A stretch of 64,000 nt of DNA from Vreelandella lutescens (GTDB lineage: Bacteria > Pseudomonadota > Gammaproteobacteria > Pseudomonadales > Halomonadaceae). The notes under the pieces are model-generated. The model was given only the letters and a program-made list of their open reading frames with translations. It was not told the DNA's origin and did not search any database. This document shows, in pieces, positions 34,589-45,257 of this stretch. Made by a program: the position numbers and the translations under genes. The stretch is taken from the NCBI RefSeq assembly GCF_014640815.1, contig NZ_BMHM01000004.1:434001-498000 (forward strand), given 5' to 3'. Within the stretch, counting starts at the first letter, position 1; the number at the start of each line of letters is the position of its first letter.

Positions 34589-34628
34589 GGTCGTTTCTCC
34601 ATTGCTCTGTTCTTCGTAGGGGCCGGGA

Positions 34629-36071
<1,443 letters not shown>

Positions 36072-36099
36072 TCACTCCTGGGGTAATTGACTGAGGGGC

Positions 36100-36966
36100 T
36101 TATTCGCCGTCGGTTAAGCGGGTGTAGGTTTCCGGGCGGCGGTCACGGAAGAACTGCCAGTTGTTGCGCACCTCGCGCACCATGTCTAAATCGATCTCAT
36201 GCACCAGCAGCTCGTCTTCCGTTTCGCTGGCCTGGGCTTCAATTTTGCCGCGTGGGTTGACGATATAGCTGGAGCCGTAAAAATCGCCGATATTCCAAGG
36301 CGCTTCGCTGCCGACGCGGTTGATGGCAGCGATGAAGCAGCCGTTAGCGGCGGCTGAGGCGGGCTGTTCAAGCTCCCATAAATATTGGGATAGCCCGGCC
36401 ACAGTCGCAGAGGGGTTGAAGATGACTTCGGCACCGTTAAGGGCCAGTGCTCGCCAGCCTTCGGGGAAGTGACGGTCGTAGCAGATATACACGCCGATCT
36501 TGCCGTAGGCGGTATTGAACACCGGCCAGTTGGATTGGCCCGGCTTAAAGAAGAATTTTTCCCAAAAGCCAGCCACTTGGGGAATGTGTGTCTTGTGGTA
36601 TTTGCCTAGATAGCTACCGTCAGCGTCGAATACCGCCGCCGTGTTGTAGTAAACGCCGGTCTCGGTCTCTTCATAGATAGGGACGATGATCACCATGCGG
36701 TGCTCAGCCGCAAGCTTCTGCATCATCTGGCAGGTGGGGCCTTCCGGCACCCGCTCGGCAGCGGCGTACCATTTGCTGTCCTGGCTGGGGCAAAAGTAGG
36801 GCTGATTGAACACTTCCTGGAAGCACAGCACCTGCACGCCTTGTTCGGCGGCTTGCTTGATCAGCGGCAGATGCGCTTCGTTCATCGCGTCTCGAATGGC
36901 GGCGGGTTCTAAGTCGGTACTGGTTTTCAGGCCCATTTGAATCAGGCCGATTTTCATCTTCTGCAT
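36100..36966 (-). CDS. Beta-ureidopropionase, nitrilase superfamily
   Basis: 288 residues with the nitrilase Glu-Lys-Cys triad: Glu51 (LCFQEVFNQPYF), Lys125 (GKYHKTHIPQ) and Cys162 (VYICYDRHFPEGWR). FNQPYF and KTHIPQVAGFWEKFFF are characteristic of N-carbamoyl-beta-alanine / N-carbamoylputrescine amidases; operon context points to the former. It would release beta-alanine, CO2 and ammonia. The frame opens at 36999, but GAGAGGG six bases before ATG 36966 sets the start there. First gene of the hydA-preT-preA operon. Confidence 0.88.
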   Translation of the reverse strand: MQKMKIGLIQMGLKTSTDLEPAAIRDAMNEAHLPLIKQAAEQGVQVLCFQEVFNQPYFCPSQDSKWYAAAERVPEGPTCQMMQKLAAEHRMVIIVPIYEETETGVYYNTAAVFDADGSYLGKYHKTHIPQVAGFWEKFFFKPGQSNWPVFNTAYGKIGVYICYDRHFPEGWRALALNGAEVIFNPSATVAGLSQYLWELEQPASAAANGCFIAAINRVGSEAPWNIGDFYGSSYIVNPRGKIEAQASETEDELLVHEIDLDMVREVRNNWQFFRDRRPETYTRLTDGE

Positions 36967-37575
36967 AAAAAGCCCTCTCGTGTCATACGCGCTCACCATT
37001 TGCTAGCGCATCACGGCAAGTTAAAACACTAATCGCTAATATTTATGAGTGTGATGACGGTCACTTGGCGTGTGGTGACACCGGCGTTAAAGCCGAGTGT
37101 TTATTGTTATGTTGAAAGTTGTCATGTTTGACAGCTTTTTGAACATAGTCCTTTATGCCGTCTCTTTTCAAGGATTTTTTATCTACCGTTGAGTGTGATA
37201 TTAAGTTGTTGATTTTATATGTTTTTGTTTTTTAAAGAGCCTGTTTTTACTGATTTGGTGAATACGTGCACATGTTTGGTGATTTTTTTATATTTTTATA
37301 AATCAACAGTTTGTGAAGTTGCTGTGGGGTTTTAAATGATTTTTTTGTATCTTTTTGGTGCGTTATTTTTTTAACCAGCTAAGGTTTTTAGTGGTCTTGC
37401 GTCGCGTTCAAAAACACAATAACAATTGAGAGTGCGGTGACTGCCTATCTGTCGATTAAGTCAGCTTTTTGTTCAATAAGTTATCCGTCATGCGGTGTTT
37501 TTAGGCATGTTTATTGCTGTAACGAAAGCTGAACCCGTGAATGCGATCGGCAATGTCGCTGCTGAGGAGAATAAA
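36967..37575. other. 609-bp AT-rich divergent regulatory region with operator candidate
   Basis: It separates the pyrimidine operon from the NCS1 permease gene and holds no gene I can support. TGTCATGTTTGACA at 37120-37133 is an inverted repeat (TGTCA-N4-TGACA), extended by AG and CT outside one mismatch on each side. It is a candidate site for the RutR-like or nearby LysR regulator. From about 37080 to 37480 the sequence is strongly AT-rich with T-tracts, which may bend DNA or bind nucleoid proteins. Confidence 0.4.
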
Positions 37576-39087
37576 ATGACAGGCTCAAGAACCCAGATGG
37601 TAGACAGAGAGGGGCTGATTGAACTCCATGTTGAGGACGACGTTCGTGAGAGTCCTCGTTTCAATGACGATATTGCGCCTACCCAGGCAAGTGAGCGCAC
37701 GTGGAGCAAGTGGAACATTGCAGCGCTGTGGGTAGGAATGTCGATTTGTGTACCCACCTATACGCTGGGCGGGGTGTTAACCGCTTATTTTGGCTTAAGC
37801 GTGGGGGAGGCGCTCTTTGCCATCTTGCTCGCCAACGTGATCGTACTGATTCCACTGACGCTGAATGCTTTTCCCGGTACTAAGTTCGGTATTCCTTTTC
37901 CGGTGGTATTGCGCTCATCCTTCGGTATTTTGGGCTCGAATGTGCCGTGCCTAGTACGTGCGCTGGTGGGCTGCGGCTGGTTCGGTATTCAAACCATGTT
38001 TGGCGGCTTGGCCATTCACCTGCTCTTGTCGGAGCTGATTCCCGACTGGGCAGCCCTAGGCGGCGTGGGGGAAGTGATTGGCTTTTTTGTTTTCGGCGCT
38101 ATGAACCTCTATGTGGTGATTCGTGGAGCGGAGTCGATTAAGTGGCTGGAGACGCTGGCGGCTCCCTTGCTCTTAGCCGTGGGTATTGGGCTTATGATGT
38201 GGGCGTGGCCGAATATGTCGATGACCGAGCTATTGGCACAGCCGCCGTCGCGCCCTGAGGGGGCCTCGGTGTACGGCTATTTCTTTGCAGGTTTAACGGC
38301 CATGGTGGGATTTTGGGCCACACTATCGCTGAACATCCCCGATTTTAGCCGCTTTGCCAAAAGCCAAAAAGATCAGATTGTGGGGCAAATTATTGGCCTG
38401 CCACTCACGATGTTTTTCTTCGCTGCGTTGGGGGTGGTGCTGACCGCTGCGTCGGAAAATCTCGTAGGGCAAACGGTTGCCGACCCCGTACGTTTGATTG
38501 GCTACATCGACAGCCCGTTCTGGGTCATCATGGCCATGCTGCTGATTATTATTGCCACCATCTCGACCAACACTGCCTCCAATATCGTGTCGCCAACGAA
38601 TGACTTCCAAAATATTGCGCCGAAGTTGATTAACCAAACGCGGGGCGTGCTCATGACCGGTGCGGTCGGGGTGCTGCTGATGGGCTATGACTTGTTGCAA
38701 AAAGCCGGCGTTATCGCGCCCGGCGTTTCCCTTGAGCAAATGTACTCTAACTGGCTGCTGGGCTACTCCAGCCTGTTAGGCCCTATCGCTGGCATTATGG
38801 CGGTGGATTACTTCCTGATTAAAAAGCAGCGTTTGGATGTGCCGAGCCTGTATATGGACCACCACACGTACCCTGCCGTTAATATGGCCGGTTTTATCGC
38901 CTTTGGGGTACCGGTCGCGCTAACGCTGCTCTCGCTGCTTACCGGTACCATGAACTGGTTTTATGATTACGGCTGGTTTACGGGCTCCGCGCTGGGAGCG
39001 GTCATCTACTACCTAGCCAGCCAAGCGCTAGCGACGTCGCCCCAGGCAGGGCCTGCGCCTCTCGCGGCAAGTGAGGTCGTTAAGTAA
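37576..39087 (+). CDS. NCS1-family nucleobase/hydantoin permease
   Basis: About 503 residues and twelve predicted helices in the nucleobase:cation symporter-1 (Mhp1/PucI/CodB) pattern. It has WSKWNIAALWVGMSICVPTY with GGVLTAYFGLS, FPVVLRSSFGILGSNVP with LVRALVGCGWFGIQ, and LNIPDFSRFAKSQKDQ. NIAALW, FGI and GWFGIQT match Mhp1-like substrate-site regions. Divergent from the catabolic operon, it probably imports uracil, thymine or hydantoins. Open from GTG 37495, but GAGGAG six bases before ATG 37576 decides the start. Confidence 0.9.
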   Translation: MTGSRTQMVDREGLIELHVEDDVRESPRFNDDIAPTQASERTWSKWNIAALWVGMSICVPTYTLGGVLTAYFGLSVGEALFAILLANVIVLIPLTLNAFPGTKFGIPFPVVLRSSFGILGSNVPCLVRALVGCGWFGIQTMFGGLAIHLLLSELIPDWAALGGVGEVIGFFVFGAMNLYVVIRGAESIKWLETLAAPLLLAVGIGLMMWAWPNMSMTELLAQPPSRPEGASVYGYFFAGLTAMVGFWATLSLNIPDFSRFAKSQKDQIVGQIIGLPLTMFFFAALGVVLTAASENLVGQTVADPVRLIGYIDSPFWVIMAMLLIIIATISTNTASNIVSPTNDFQNIAPKLINQTRGVLMTGAVGVLLMGYDLLQKAGVIAPGVSLEQMYSNWLLGYSSLLGPIAGIMAVDYFLIKKQRLDVPSLYMDHHTYPAVNMAGFIAFGVPVALTLLSLLTGTMNWFYDYGWFTGSALGAVIYYLASQALATSPQAGPAPLAASEVVK

Positions 39088-39119
39088 GTCGTCATCCGGT
39101 TTAACCGCTGACCTATACC

Positions 39120-39154
39120 GTAACGCCCGGCGCTCAGCTGGGCGTTACGTTTTA
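39120..39154. terminator. Bidirectional terminator between NCS1 permease and LysR genes
   Basis: GTAACGCCC (39120-39128) and GGGCGTTAC (39140-39148) form a perfect 9-bp stem, followed by GTTTTA. It lies in the 64-bp convergent gap and overlaps the LysR stop codon by three bases. Confidence 0.75.
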
Positions 39155-40060
39155 TGGCTCGCGCTGTTTAATAAACCCCAAAAATGCATCCACCACGCGA
39201 TTCGGGCGACGGTCGTGGCGGGTGACTAATACAAAGGGGATACGGTAGTGTTGGGTGGCCGGGTGCAGGGCGCGCATTTTGCCTGCCGTTACCCACTGCG
39301 CGGCAACATGCTCGGGTAGAAAACCGATAAATCTGCCGGTGAGGATGAGAAACGCCGCGCCCTCTCGGTCGGATGCAGAGGCTTGTAGGTTGAGTGCTTC
39401 GTGGGCCTGGCGTGCGGTGTCTGGGAGCGGGTAGCGCGGCTGAATGGCTGGGTGGCTTGCGAGTTGGGGCAGTCTCAACGCTTCATCAGGCAGGCTGAAC
39501 AGCGGGTGTTCGGCGGAGCAGTATAAGTAAGAGGGTTCGTCGTACAACAGCCGCGTTTCTAGACTGGTGGGCAGGTTTACCGCGGGCACCACACCGACAT
39601 GCAGGTGGCCGTCCATAACACCGCGAATCACCGCGTCCGATGGCTCCATATGAATATTGACGGTGACCGTGTGATGAGGAGCGGTTAATGCAGCCAGCGC
39701 GTGGGTGACATCCATGGCGGGCAGCGTCACCAGATTGTCGGTAATGCCGATATTCAGCTCACCTTTGATGGTGTGATGCAGCGCGTTGACATCGCTTTTA
39801 AACGTCTCGAGCGCCGTTAGCAGCGTAAGCCCTGCCTGGTAAATCTCTTTGCCTTCTTCTGTTAGGCTAAAACCACCGCGCCCCCGCTGGCATAGCGAGA
39901 AGCCGAGCCTGCTCTCCAGGTCGCTCATATGCTGACTAATGGCCGAACGGCTAATGCCTAAGGTCGTTTCTGCGGCGGTAAAGCCCCCACACTCCACCAC
40001 GGTTTTAAAAATACGCACTAAGCGTATTTCGTAGTCGCTCATTTGGCCTAACGATGCCAT
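39152..40060 (-). CDS. LysR-family transcriptional regulator
   Basis: 302 residues. The N-terminal helix-turn-helix reads RIFKTVVECGGFTAAETTLG then ISRSAISQHMSDLESRLGFS and LCQRGRGGFSLTEEGKEIY. The C-terminal effector domain begins GELNIGITDNLVTLP. It converges on the NCS1 permease gene across a terminator and diverges from the PAS-GGDEF-EAL gene. It is a candidate regulator of the pyrimidine genes, but position alone does not show that. Confidence 0.87.
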   Translation of the reverse strand: MASLGQMSDYEIRLVRIFKTVVECGGFTAAETTLGISRSAISQHMSDLESRLGFSLCQRGRGGFSLTEEGKEIYQAGLTLLTALETFKSDVNALHHTIKGELNIGITDNLVTLPAMDVTHALAALTAPHHTVTVNIHMEPSDAVIRGVMDGHLHVGVVPAVNLPTSLETRLLYDEPSYLYCSAEHPLFSLPDEALRLPQLASHPAIQPRYPLPDTARQAHEALNLQASASDREGAAFLILTGRFIGFLPEHVAAQWVTAGKMRALHPATQHYRIPFVLVTRHDRRPNRVVDAFLGFIKQREP

Positions 40061-40235
40061 AACTGCCTCTTAACCATAAAAGGGCGCTTATTGATGCATC
40101 AGGTTTGCTAAAAATTGATATACATCAAAAAAGCGACGCGCCACTATTGATTCCTGCCACTATGGCAGTGTGGTGGTGTATCTTCCACTGCCGTTTTGAA
40201 ACGACATCAGGGGTGCCTGAATAAGGTCTGCTTGT

Positions 40236-43200
40236 ATGCTGGTCTTTTCCAAAAGCGATATCAAACCGTCGGAGTCTTACGAAGAGGGTTTGGTAAGACA
40301 AAAACGCCGTGTAACGGCTTTTTGTGTTGCAGCATTATTAATAGTGGGTTGTTTGATGGTTTGGCTGCTTCAAAGCCAGTACGAGCAAGAGCTGAGAAGT
40401 GCAGAGGGTCGAGCGGTAGCGCGGGCGCATATCGTGACAGAGTGGGTAGAGGGGCTGTTACGTCAAAGTGATCAGGCGCTACATAATGTTGCTGTGCTGC
40501 AGATGGAGCCGACAATTCCTCCTGCTACGGTTCAGCAGGCAATCGCTAGCTTCGTCCAGAACTCACCGTTGTTTGATCAGATAAATGTGTTTGACGCAGA
40601 GGGCACCTTGACACTAAGCGGATCCTCTTTGCAGGAGTTGCCGGGTAGTCATCCGTCATTGAGTCAGTGGCTGACAACAGAAGCAGAGAGCAGTAGTACA
40701 GTGCTTTCATCGCAGCTAACAGTGGAGGATGGCAGCCTATATCTGTATCACATTCGTCAATTTAATAACGATTTTGACTCCCCTGGCAGCTATGTTGCCG
40801 CCAGATTGTTGCCTAGTGTGTTCTCTAACGCTCTAAACGCTATGCGTGCATATCCCGGTGAAAATCTTGTATTGCTGGATGAGAATTTGCATGTTTTGGC
40901 AAGTCACGTGGGCTCTAGAGAAAATTTTGATCCAGGCAGGGTGATTGCAAGCGATACACCTCTTCAGGAGGGGGTGACACCTTTGTCGTTCGTATCACCT
41001 TTCGATCAAAGGGACCATTGGCTACTGGTTCAGCCGATAGGTCATTCATTGAAGGTTGCGATTAGTGTTTCTCCTCACCTTTTTTTAGCACAGTGGCGGC
41101 TGCGCGCGACGGTGCTGTTAAGTGTATTTGTCATTATTGTGGCGCTTGCTGTATGGGGAGTACGGCATTACCTGAATAGGGTCGCGTTATCCTATCGGTT
41201 GCAATCGCGCGAAGCACAGATGGAAGCACTGGTGAACTCGTTGCAAGACCTGATTTTTGTATTCGATAGCCAGGGGCGGTTCACGTACATCCATGCTATT
41301 CAAAAAGATAAACTGCTGTTGGACAGCGAGAAGGTACTAGGAAGGCATTATCGCGAGGTTTTGCCTGCTGAAATCTCCACATCTTTTGATGCTATTTTTA
41401 GCCAAGTCCAAGCATCAGGACAAGTAGTGACATTTGAGTATCCACTGCTGCTGAGCGGCGAGAGACGCTATTTTCATGCGACGTTAAGCCCTCTATCAAA
41501 TACAGCTGAAAGGTTTGAAGGAGTCCTATCCGTGACCCGCGATATTACCGACGCGAAGCAAGCTGAGGTGGAGTTACAAATTGCTGCGGCTGCGTTTCAG
41601 GCGCATTTGGGCATTATGGTGACCGATGCACGGGGTAATATCCTAAAAGTGAACGATACCTTTAAGCGTATTACCGGCTACAGCGATGACGAAGTGGTGG
41701 GTAAAAACCCGCGTATGTTTAGCTCGGGCCACCATAACGCAGCGTTCTATCGGCGACTGTGGAAACGTGTGGTTGCCAACGGAAGCTGGGAAGGTGAGAT
41801 CTGGAATCAGCGCAAAAACGGCGAGCTGTTTCCTGAGTGGCTGACCATTAGCGCGGTTTACGGCGCGGAGGGCGAGCTGACCCACTATGTGGCCACCATG
41901 AGTGATATCAGCGAGCGCAAAGCTGCCGAGCAGGAGATTCACCAGCTGGCGTTTTACGACCCCTTGACCGGGTTTGCCAATCGGCGGCTGTTTATGGATC
42001 GGGTGGGTTCGGCGCTCAAAGAGCTGAATCGCCATCAGCGCTGCGGCGCGCTCCTGCTGATCGATATCGATAACTTCAATCACGTTAACGACACGTTAGG
42101 ATACCATGCGGGTGATCAGCTATTACAGGGTGTTGCTCTCCGCTTTGGTCAGATGCTTCGGGATACCGACACCCTGGCCCGGCTGGGCAGCGATGAGTTT
42201 GCCGTGTTGATTGAGGGTGTGGATGGCAGTCCTCGTCAGACGCAAAGGTTAGCGGAGCATATTGCCCGGAAACTGTTAGCGGCGCTTGATGAGCCCGTCC
42301 ACATCGGCGAAGAGAGCGCCGTGGTGACTGCCAGCGTGGGCGTTACCATTATTTCGGATAGCCAGCGCAGCGCCGATGACTACTTACAGCAGGTAGACAT
42401 GGCGCTTTCCCAGGCGAAGGGGAGCGGGCGTCAAGCGCTGCGTTTCTTTGACCCCTCCATGCAGGCTGCGCTGCATGCCAAAGTGAAGCTGGAGGCGGAG
42501 TTGCGTCAGGCGCTGGAGAACCAGCAGTGGCGGCTCCATTATCAGCCTCAGGTGGATCGCCACGGTTCGTTTACGGGAGTGGAAGCGCTACTGCGCTGGG
42601 AGCATCCTGAACGCGGATTGGTGTCGCCTGCAGAATTTATCCCCCTTTTGGAGAGTACGGGGCTGATCAATGATGTTGGCGAATGGGTATTGGAAGAGGC
42701 CTGCCAACAGCTTGCTCGTTGGGTGTATTCACCGCAGCTTAGCCAACTGACCATATCGGTCAATATCAGCCCACTACAGTTCCGGGAGACGGATTTTCTT
42801 ACCCGCGTAGAGCAGGTGTTTCACCACACCCAAGCGCCGCTGGCACAGCTCAAGCTCGAAGTCACCGAGTCGCTGTTTGTGGAAGCCCGCGACGATGCCC
42901 GGGATAAGATGCTGAGCCTGAAAGCCCTGGGCGTGCGCTTCTCATTGGACGACTTCGGTACCGGTTACTCGTCGCTGGCTTACCTGGCGCAGCTGCCGCT
43001 GGATCAGCTCAAAATTGACCAATCGTTTGTGCAACAGGTGCTAGAGAGCAAGGCCAACGCAGCGATTGTGGAGAGTACCATCGCCCTCGCAAAGAGCCTG
43101 AACCTAGACATCATTGCCGAAGGCGTGGAAACCGAAGCGCAGCAGGCGTGGCTCATGGCCCATGGCTGCCACGCCTTTCAGGGCTATCTGTTTGGGCGGC

Positions 43201-43253
43201 CGGTGTCGGTCAGCGATATTGAAGCTGCCGTCTCAGCGCAATCCCGCCATTGA
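40236..43253 (+). CDS. Membrane PAS-PAS-GGDEF-EAL cyclic-di-GMP phosphodiesterase with degenerate GGDEF
   Basis: 1005 residues: helix at about 27-47, periplasmic sensor (Cache-like) to about 285, second helix, PAS at about 320-430, PAS at about 445-560, then GGDEF and EAL domains. The cyclase motif reads GSDEF at 651-655, a deviation that usually lowers or removes synthase activity. The EAL domain looks intact: EALLRWEHPERG from residue 783, then LDDFGTGYSSLAYLAQLPLD and KIDQSFV. Net c-di-GMP degradation is expected, perhaps with GTP as allosteric activator. The last 21 bp overlap the convergent cobW-like gene. Confidence 0.9.
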   Translation: MLVFSKSDIKPSESYEEGLVRQKRRVTAFCVAALLIVGCLMVWLLQSQYEQELRSAEGRAVARAHIVTEWVEGLLRQSDQALHNVAVLQMEPTIPPATVQQAIASFVQNSPLFDQINVFDAEGTLTLSGSSLQELPGSHPSLSQWLTTEAESSSTVLSSQLTVEDGSLYLYHIRQFNNDFDSPGSYVAARLLPSVFSNALNAMRAYPGENLVLLDENLHVLASHVGSRENFDPGRVIASDTPLQEGVTPLSFVSPFDQRDHWLLVQPIGHSLKVAISVSPHLFLAQWRLRATVLLSVFVIIVALAVWGVRHYLNRVALSYRLQSREAQMEALVNSLQDLIFVFDSQGRFTYIHAIQKDKLLLDSEKVLGRHYREVLPAEISTSFDAIFSQVQASGQVVTFEYPLLLSGERRYFHATLSPLSNTAERFEGVLSVTRDITDAKQAEVELQIAAAAFQAHLGIMVTDARGNILKVNDTFKRITGYSDDEVVGKNPRMFSSGHHNAAFYRRLWKRVVANGSWEGEIWNQRKNGELFPEWLTISAVYGAEGELTHYVATMSDISERKAAEQEIHQLAFYDPLTGFANRRLFMDRVGSALKELNRHQRCGALLLIDIDNFNHVNDTLGYHAGDQLLQGVALRFGQMLRDTDTLARLGSDEFAVLIEGVDGSPRQTQRLAEHIARKLLAALDEPVHIGEESAVVTASVGVTIISDSQRSADDYLQQVDMALSQAKGSGRQALRFFDPSMQAALHAKVKLEAELRQALENQQWRLHYQPQVDRHGSFTGVEALLRWEHPERGLVSPAEFIPLLESTGLINDVGEWVLEEACQQLARWVYSPQLSQLTISVNISPLQFRETDFLTRVEQVFHHTQAPLAQLKLEVTESLFVEARDDARDKMLSLKALGVRFSLDDFGTGYSSLAYLAQLPLDQLKIDQSFVQQVLESKANAAIVESTIALAKSLNLDIIAEGVETEAQQAWLMAHGCHAFQGYLFGRPVSVSDIEAAVSAQSRH

Positions 43254-44261
43254 GCGGGCCAGCTGCGCGTGCAGAGATGCGATGAGCGCCTCGTGCTCGA
43301 TGGTGTCGGGAGTAATAACTTCGAGCCGTGAGTCTTGTCGCCAAGCGCTGCTGGCAACACTTAACGCGCCGTCAGCACGGTTGAGCCGCTTCCAGCCATC
43401 CGTGGTGTGGAACACGCCCTTTACCCGCGCCGTCGCGGGCAGCTCGCCAACACAATGGGCGAGATGATCAAGGTCGAAACGCTCGGTTGGGTGCCAGCGC
43501 AGGCCTGTGCTGGTGTAACCCAGGGCAGTGGCAGTTTGCTGTTGGGGCTGGCCGGGCGGCGGCGGAAAATCGAAAAAAGCGCCTTCTAGGCTAGGAGTGG
43601 CTGCCAACGCGTGATGCTCGGCAGGCATCGCCGGCTGATCATGTTGGCGCGCCTGGCCGCTTCCCAAGATAAGCGACACAGGCAACATGCCTTCCTCAAT
43701 GGTGTGCACCCATTTACGGGCAGGCCATAGCGCGCCAATAAACTGCTGGGCTTGTTGATGCTGGGCGCTGCTTGCCTGGTCGCCCATGGTGATGGCGATG
43801 GCATCGGCCATATGGAGCTGGTCTTGAAACGTTTCATGTTCGCGCACGCGGGTGTCGTCAAGGCGGCGGGGATCAAGCGTGGCGATGATATCCTGCACTG
43901 CCACCACGTCTTGAAACGCCTCACCGCGCAGCAGATCTAACAACCCCGCCGGATGGCCAAGGCCCGATGGCTCGATAATCACCCGGTCGGGCTTGCTGCG
44001 CGCTAATAAATTGACCAGCGCGGCCTGAAGTACGAAGGCGAGCTGACAGCACAGGCAGCCGCCTGGCAAGCCTTTCACCACCACGTCATCGCGGGTGTCG
44101 AACATTGCCTGATCAATGCCGATCTGACCAAATTCATTGACCAAAATGGCCCATTTCTCATCCACCGGCTTTTGCTCAATCAGGCTGTGGATAAGCGTGG
44201 TTTTGCCGCTACCTAAAAAGCCGGTGACGATGTGAACGGGTACGCGTGAAGCGGCTGCCAA
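43233..44261 (-). CDS. CobW/COG0523-family G3E GTPase
   Basis: 342 residues. Walker A is GFLGSGKTTLIHSL, with NEFGQIGID, the metal-binding GGCLCCQ (C-x-C-C) motif and EPSGLGHP. A C-terminal CobW_C domain includes GVFHTTDGWKRLNRA. Such proteins are metal chaperones for Zn, Co or Fe. It is the last gene of the fdhD-mobA-moeA-moaA operon (3 bp after moaA), which is unusual and suggests metal handling linked to Moco or formate dehydrogenase. It overlaps the convergent EAL gene by 21 bp. Confidence 0.88.
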   Translation of the reverse strand: MAAASRVPVHIVTGFLGSGKTTLIHSLIEQKPVDEKWAILVNEFGQIGIDQAMFDTRDDVVVKGLPGGCLCCQLAFVLQAALVNLLARSKPDRVIIEPSGLGHPAGLLDLLRGEAFQDVVAVQDIIATLDPRRLDDTRVREHETFQDQLHMADAIAITMGDQASSAQHQQAQQFIGALWPARKWVHTIEEGMLPVSLILGSGQARQHDQPAMPAEHHALAATPSLEGAFFDFPPPPGQPQQQTATALGYTSTGLRWHPTERFDLDHLAHCVGELPATARVKGVFHTTDGWKRLNRADGALSVASSAWRQDSRLEVITPDTIEHEALIASLHAQLARSMAGLR

Positions 44262-44264
44262 CGG

Positions 44265-45257
44265 TTAACCTCCGGTCATGTTCATAAAGCGCACCACCTG
44301 CACGTCGCCATCGGTGGTGAAGTGGTGGCGTTCAGGCTTGAGCGGCAGCGCGTTAATAATGGCGGTTTTGAGCGCCTGCATGTCGCCGGGGTGGCGACGT
44401 AACACGGCGCGCAGGTCCACCGAGTGCTCGTTGCCCAGGCAGAGCAGCAGGCGGCCCTCTACAGTGACCCGCACGCGGTTGCAGCTGTCGCAGAAGTTGT
44501 GGCTGTGGGGCGAGATAAAGCCGACCCGGCTATCGCTGTCGGCCATTCTGAAATAGCGCGATGGCCCCGGCGTGGTTTCGGTGGTCGGGGTGAGCGGGAA
44601 ACGGGTTTCGATCAGCGCCTGCACATCGTCGCTGGAATAAAACGTCTCTGCCCGAGAGTGGTCCGACACATCGCCCAAGGGCATCTCTTCGATAAAGCTG
44701 ATATCGAGACCTTCCTGGCGGGCAAAGGCAACAAGGTCAATCACCTCATCGTCGTTGCGCCCTTTTAAAATCACCGCGTTCAGCTTGATGCGCTTAAAGC
44801 CCGCCTCTTTGGCGGCGTGAATGCCATCGATGACTTTGGCTAAGTCGCCGGTGCGCGTCAGCTGCTTAAAGCGTTTGGGGTCGAGGGAATCCAGGCTAAT
44901 GTTGAGCCTGCGCAGGCCGCCTTCGTACAGCCGCTTGGCATGCTTGCGCAGGCTGGCACCGTTAGTGGTCATGGTAAAATCATCCAGCCCTGGCAGGCTG
45001 CCAATCTCGTCCACCAGCTGTTCGATGCCTTTACGCACCAGCGGCTCACCACCGGTTAAGCGGATTTTCTCAACGCCTAGCTCGGTAAAGGCGCGTGCCA
45101 CCATGGCCAGCTCTTCCAGCGTGAGCACTTGGGCGCGGGGAAGAAACGTCATCTCCTCACTCATGCAGTACACGCAGCGGAAGTCGCAGCGGTCTGTCAC
45201 TGAGATGCGTACGTAACGGACCCGTCGGCCAAAATCATCAATTAATTGTTCGGTCAT
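44265..45257 (-). CDS. moaA: GTP 3',8-cyclase (radical SAM)
   Basis: 330 residues. The N-terminal radical-SAM motif has Cys24, Cys28 and Cys31 (RCDFRCVYC). A second C-terminal cluster site lies in [20 protein letters not shown]. The protein ends in GG, the tail needed in MoaA catalysis. It converts GTP to 3',8-cyclo-GTP, the first step of molybdopterin synthesis. Its start overlaps the moeA stop by 4 bp. Confidence 0.94.
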   Translation of the reverse strand: MTEQLIDDFGRRVRYVRISVTDRCDFRCVYCMSEEMTFLPRAQVLTLEELAMVARAFTELGVEKIRLTGGEPLVRKGIEQLVDEIGSLPGLDDFTMTTNGASLRKHAKRLYEGGLRRLNISLDSLDPKRFKQLTRTGDLAKVIDGIHAAKEAGFKRIKLNAVILKGRNDDEVIDLVAFARQEGLDISFIEEMPLGDVSDHSRAETFYSSDDVQALIETRFPLTPTTETTPGPSRYFRMADSDSRVGFISPHSHNFCDSCNRVRVTVEGRLLLCLGNEHSVDLRAVLRRHPGDMQALKTAIINALPLKPERHHFTTDGDVQVVRFMNMTGG

